Below, in pieces: positions 41,040 to 43,869 of a stretch of 43,869 nt of DNA (within the stretch, counting starts at the first letter, position 1; the number at the start of each line of letters is the position of its first letter). The stretch is taken from positions 1 through 43,869 of the forward strand of contig JAFVYP010000077.1 of the NCBI GenBank assembly GCA_017508555.1, written 5' to 3'. Source of the stretch: Lentisphaeria bacterium. GTDB lineage: Bacteria; Verrucomicrobiota; Lentisphaeria; Victivallales; Victivallaceae. Position numbers and translations under genes: made by a program. Under the pieces are notes generated by a model. It ran no database searches. It saw nothing but the letters and a program-made list of their open reading frames with translations, and had not been told where the DNA came from.

Positions 41040-43337
41040 TCACTTTCCTGCGTTTTCGATTTTTTCCATCTTCTCCTTGTCAGCGAGAGAAACATGTCCA
41101 TCGACCCGGCCATCATCCAGAGGATTAGCAACGCGCAGCTTCAGATCACGGAAGAGTCTGACAAGATCGACAGCGCCTCCGATGCCGAACCAGAAGCATG
41201 AGAAGAAGGCCACGATCCCGGGAACGACCAGCGCGGTATAGAAGAAATAAGTACCCCACCAGTGATTTTTCCAGGGAGAAAACAGGTTCCAGATGATTAC
41301 CAGCATCACGGTAAAGATGAAACGGTAAACAAAGGTATAGGTAAAGAATCCCCATGCGATCGCTTTATCGCCGCGGGTATATTCCGGCGTGATGCCGATC
41401 AGTTTCAGCCACAGAGTACGCCAGGACCACTGGACAACAGCTTTTTTCTCTCCATCCACATTCCAGACGCCGCGGTGGAGCATGCGGTCCAGATTGAAGG
41501 GTTCCTTGAAGGTTGCCCAGGAGACAACGCAGTAAAGAACCAGCGTGATCATAATGGTGATAAAGTAGAACTCATAACTGTTGATGGGACACTTGACCGG
41601 GTTCATTTCCCAGACGACCCAGGGCGCCAGAGGAGCGGACAACGATGCAAGAATATTACCGACAGTATCGACCCATCCCTGTTTTTCCAGGAAGGGATAG
41701 AAAAAGTTGGCCCAGTTGCGCTGAAGAACGATACTGAACAATGCCAGGAACATACCGCTCAGCAGAGAGGTCCATGCGCCGATGGTGTTGCCGAAACGGC
41801 TGTAAAGTCCGAAGATCATCACCGGTCCGCAGCCGCCCATCCACATCATGGTGACGATGGTGACGAACAGATTGATATAATCCAGCTGGGACATGAAAAG
41901 ACTGCCGAAAAAGAAGAATACGCCGACACCGATGGAAACAAAGCGGATCATCCACACATGCTCTTTCGGCGTAAAAGGTTTCTTTTTAAGCGGCAGGATC
42001 ACATCTTGTGCGATGGTCAGTGCGGCGCTGTAAATGCGCGTATCGTCGGTGGAGATCATCGCCAGAACCAGGAGCAGACAGAAAAGTCCCAGCAACCCTG
42101 CCGGCAGCAGGCTCCGCATGGAAAAAGCCAGTTTCAACTGATGATAAAGAGTTCTGAACTGCTGATAAACGGCATTGGCGTTTTCGACTTTATTTTCCTT
42201 GAGAACGCCGTGGACAGCATCCAGATAAGTCGTATCCAGATTCTTTTTATCAGAAAGAGGCGCATCAATGCCGATGCGGTGACGCTGCGCAGGAATAGAA
42301 GTGACCTTTTCAGAAATACGCGCTCTGACGGCGGCATCCGGGATCAGTTCCTGCGCGATCTTATTGGAAATATCCGTACGGATGGTCTTGGCCTGATCGG
42401 CAAAATTCTGATGATTGAGCAATGCCAGAATGGAAACGGAGATCAGAATACAAAAGAGGCTGCCGAAGGAATTACGCCAGGTACCCAGCAGTCCGGCCAT
42501 TTTCTGTTCGTGAGGAGATTTGGCGGCGCTGGAATTGCCGGCGCCGATCCAGCTGGCACGGTGAAGAAACATTCCCACCAATCCGATGGCCACTGAAAAC
42601 ATGTTGAAATCCCGCAGTTTGGAAACATCGTAGGGATTGAGAAAACTTTCGCCGGGAGCACGGTCGGCCATAACAGGAATGATCTCTTTTGTCCACGAAA
42701 ATTTCCATAAAATAAAGATGATGAAAAGAACCATCAGCGGATAACAGAAAAATCCCTGGATCGTATCAGTGATGACAAGAGCCAGCGTTCCTCCCATACA
42801 GATGATGGAAACCGCCAGAATAAGAACGATCATCATAAGCAGCATGAATGTCTCGATCCTGAACCCGCAGATATCCACATGATGGGGCAAACCGAGAAAA
42901 TAGATGAAAAAACGTGCCGCGATGGCAGGCATGATCATATTGGCAAGGATCTCAGACAGGGACCTCAAGGCCGCAGCAAAAATACGGAATTTCCGGCTGT
43001 ACCGCATTTCAAGAAACTGTCCCAGACTCATGGCGCGCGTTTCGCGGAAACGGTAGGTACAGTAACCTGTCAATCCCAATATCATACTGATCGGCATAAG
43101 AAAATTGCCCCACAGGGCCAGAGCAAATCCCGTTTTGTAGTGGACCTCCACATAAGCCACGATCCCCACGATGGATATGCCGTTGGCAATATCTGCCACG
43201 CTGATGACATACCTGCCGCAGAGCCGTCCGGCGGAAAGGTAATCAGAAACATCCCGGATGTATCTGCGCGAATAGAATCCCATCCACAAAACAAATATAA
43301 CGGGAACAATAACAATGAGCCAGTCGATCCATGACAT
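41040..43337 (-). CDS. Large sodium:solute symporter family protein
   Basis: The 765-aa membrane protein is of the SSS family (LeuT-like fold). Helix marks are 'YLSAGRLCGRYVISVADIANG', split by the usual broken first core helix, then 'AMSLGQFLEMRYSRKFRIF' and 'LAMISTDDTRIYSAALTIAQDV', the family's conserved region around helix 8. It is longer than typical members (500-550 aa), with a hydrophilic insert of about 90 residues near 320-405 and an extended C-terminal part with three or four more helices. Its start has GGAG upstream. The substrate cannot be predicted. Confidence 0.88.
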   Translation of the reverse strand: MSWIDWLIVIVPVIFVLWMGFYSRRYIRDVSDYLSAGRLCGRYVISVADIANGISIVGIVAYVEVHYKTGFALALWGNFLMPISMILGLTGYCTYRFRETRAMSLGQFLEMRYSRKFRIFAAALRSLSEILANMIMPAIAARFFIYFLGLPHHVDICGFRIETFMLLMMIVLILAVSIICMGGTLALVITDTIQGFFCYPLMVLFIIFILWKFSWTKEIIPVMADRAPGESFLNPYDVSKLRDFNMFSVAIGLVGMFLHRASWIGAGNSSAAKSPHEQKMAGLLGTWRNSFGSLFCILISVSILALLNHQNFADQAKTIRTDISNKIAQELIPDAAVRARISEKVTSIPAQRHRIGIDAPLSDKKNLDTTYLDAVHGVLKENKVENANAVYQQFRTLYHQLKLAFSMRSLLPAGLLGLFCLLLVLAMISTDDTRIYSAALTIAQDVILPLKKKPFTPKEHVWMIRFVSIGVGVFFFFGSLFMSQLDYINLFVTIVTMMWMGGCGPVMIFGLYSRFGNTIGAWTSLLSGMFLALFSIVLQRNWANFFYPFLEKQGWVDTVGNILASLSAPLAPWVVWEMNPVKCPINSYEFYFITIMITLVLYCVVSWATFKEPFNLDRMLHRGVWNVDGEKKAVVQWSWRTLWLKLIGITPEYTRGDKAIAWGFFTYTFVYRFIFTVMLVIIWNLFSPWKNHWWGTYFFYTALVVPGIVAFFSCFWFGIGGAVDLVRLFRDLKLRVANPLDDGRVDGHVSLADKEKMEKIENAGK

Positions 43338-43534
43338 GATGTACTCTCCTTAATAAAGATGAAAAACAAAGGCCCCTGACCTTAATATAGTCCTCAAATG
43401 AGAATAAAAAAATAAAAGGCTGTCCCAAAAACATTGAATGGCGTTCCAAAGATTTTGTTCAAAAACGCCGGAGCCCCTCAGGAAAGAAGTATTTTTCAAG
43501 TAAAAAAAAACAGCCGGATACTTGAAAAAAACAG

Positions 43535-43601
43535 TTTGAGACAATATCAAATGTTTTTGAGACGATGATCTCTTTTCATTTGAAGACATTCAGACTATAA
43601 T
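43535..43601 (+). promoter_or_regulatory. Paired operator-like repeats and -10 box before the terminal ORF
   Basis: TTTGAGACAATATC (43535-43548) and TTTGAGACGATGATC (43556-43570) repeat at 21 bp, two helical turns, just upstream of a TATAAT at 43596-43601. The -35 position holds only TTTTCA, so activator-dependent transcription is possible. The rest of the 311-bp gap from 43338 is A/T-rich and contains a 10-bp inverted repeat TTTTTCAAGT / ACTTGAAAAA (about 43493-43529). Confidence 0.45.
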
Positions 43602-43648
43602 ATTCCCGAACCAAGTCAAGTTCATCCAGAATCACAAGGGTATTAAAA

Positions 43649-43869
43649 ATGAAAACACAGAATGATCGTATCTTTCATTTCAATCCGGCCGCCTGTACTG
43701 TACCATCCCAAGATACCCCGCTTTTTTTGAAAGAAAAGGGGGGCGCGTTAAAAACGGACAAAAACGGACAAAAACGGACAAAAACGGATATCGGTGCGCC
43801 GCAGAATACGGCTGGTTTCGCCCAACAACAAAATACCCCGCTTTTTTTGAAAGAAAAGGGGAGCGCGAG
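43649..43869 (+). CDS. Partial ORF with in-frame repeats, runs off the window
   Basis: From the ATG at 43649 (AAGGG 8 bp upstream) the frame stays open to the window end, 73 codons. It begins 'MKTQNDRIFHFNPAACTVPS' and contains 'DTPLFLKEKGGAL' and, 40 codons later, 'NTPLFLKEKGSA'. Between them is a Lys/Asp/Gly-rich stretch made by four 10-bp units. There is no signal peptide so far. I recall similar leaders before prepilin-type N-methylation motifs (FTLIELLVVIAI) in Lentisphaerota, so a pseudopilin is my guess; the decisive part is outside the window. Confidence 0.5.
   Translation, partial: MKTQNDRIFHFNPAACTVPSQDTPLFLKEKGGALKTDKNGQKRTKTDIGAPQNTAGFAQQQNTPLFLKEKGSA
43713..43747 (+). repeat. 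35-bp repeat, copy 1, inside the terminal ORF
   Basis: ATACCCCGCTTTTTTTGAAA followed by GAAAAGGGGGGCGCG recurs at 43833-43867 with one substitution, 120 bp later and thus in the same reading frame. The words AAATAC, CGCTTTT and AAAAGGGG in the same order also occur at 6-31 and in its inverted copy near 35950-35975. Confidence 0.85.
43750..43789 (+). repeat. Tandem 10-bp repeat, four units
   Basis: AAAAACGGAC occurs three times followed by AAAAACGGAT, without gaps. As the unit is not a multiple of three, gain or loss of one unit would shift the frame of the terminal ORF. Confidence 0.95.
43833..43867 (+). repeat. 35-bp repeat, copy 2, inside the terminal ORF
   Basis: This is the second copy of the 35-bp repeat, encoding TPLFLKEKG again in frame. 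It ends 2 bp before the window end, so its continuation is unseen. Confidence 0.85.

Noticed and set aside
41262-42596. 444-codon plus-strand frame opposite the symporter
   Set aside because: Antisense shadow, His/Gln/Asp-rich; the minus strand encodes clear membrane helices.
43750-43789. CRISPR-like array
   Set aside because: Units are 10 bp with no spacers; it is a simple tandem repeat.

Overview
The window reads as chromosomal DNA of a Gram-negative, LPS-bearing bacterium. Support comes from kdsD, an LptE-like lipoprotein, a BamD-like TPR protein, and a waaG-waaP pair. My best guess is the Lentisphaerota/Victivallales (PVC group). That rests on remembered style: CBM9-like secreted proteins, abundant TadE/TadG-like proteins, and a peculiar 'TPLFLKEKG' repeat in the terminal partial ORF. 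It has not been confirmed by any search. Most genes are ordinary housekeeping genes in tight operons with 4-bp ATGA/GTGA overlaps. I see no tRNA, rRNA, CRISPR array, transposase or prophage.

Layout: 1-134 is a palindrome-rich repeat, followed by a large secreted protein gene (161-2281). From 2.3 to 13.9 kb everything is on the + strand: hisE-hisG, an envelope module (kdsD, BamD-like, LptE-like), KtrB/KtrA-type potassium uptake, a HIT hydrolase, a secreted unknown, folD-queH, an N-acetylhexosamine 1-kinase-like gene with a UDP-hexose 4-epimerase, and an HI0933-type flavoprotein. From 13.9 to 24.5 kb the genes are on the - strand: waaG-waaP-CocE hydrolase, rplU-purC, a GT2 glycosyltransferase, two tandem 193-bp hairpin-array repeats, an oligopeptide-type binding protein, a frameshifted rhaB, and DAHP synthase. 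A COG2509-like FAD protein (+) follows. Then come Dus, a short sigma-70 factor, a PurSL-type FGAM synthase, an unknown, serA, rpsO, an SGNH-like protein with degenerate catalytic blocks and a DMT permease, all on the - strand.

From 35.8 kb the content is more accessory. It holds a second, inverted copy of the 134-bp repeat inside a 166-bp element with near-perfect terminal inverted repeats, and a three-gene TadE/TadG-like operon. Next come a 61-aa unknown under the best promoter of the window, a pair of 126-aa paralogous lipoproteins, a large sodium:solute symporter, and a partial ORF that runs off the right end. That ORF contains two in-frame copies of a 35-bp repeat resembling the intergenic element.

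Two things stand out. One is a family of palindromic repeats found both between genes and apparently inside a coding sequence. The other is a recurring promoter pattern, TTGAAA or TTGCAA, 16-17 bp, then TATATT or a close variant, found upstream of eight or more transcription units.
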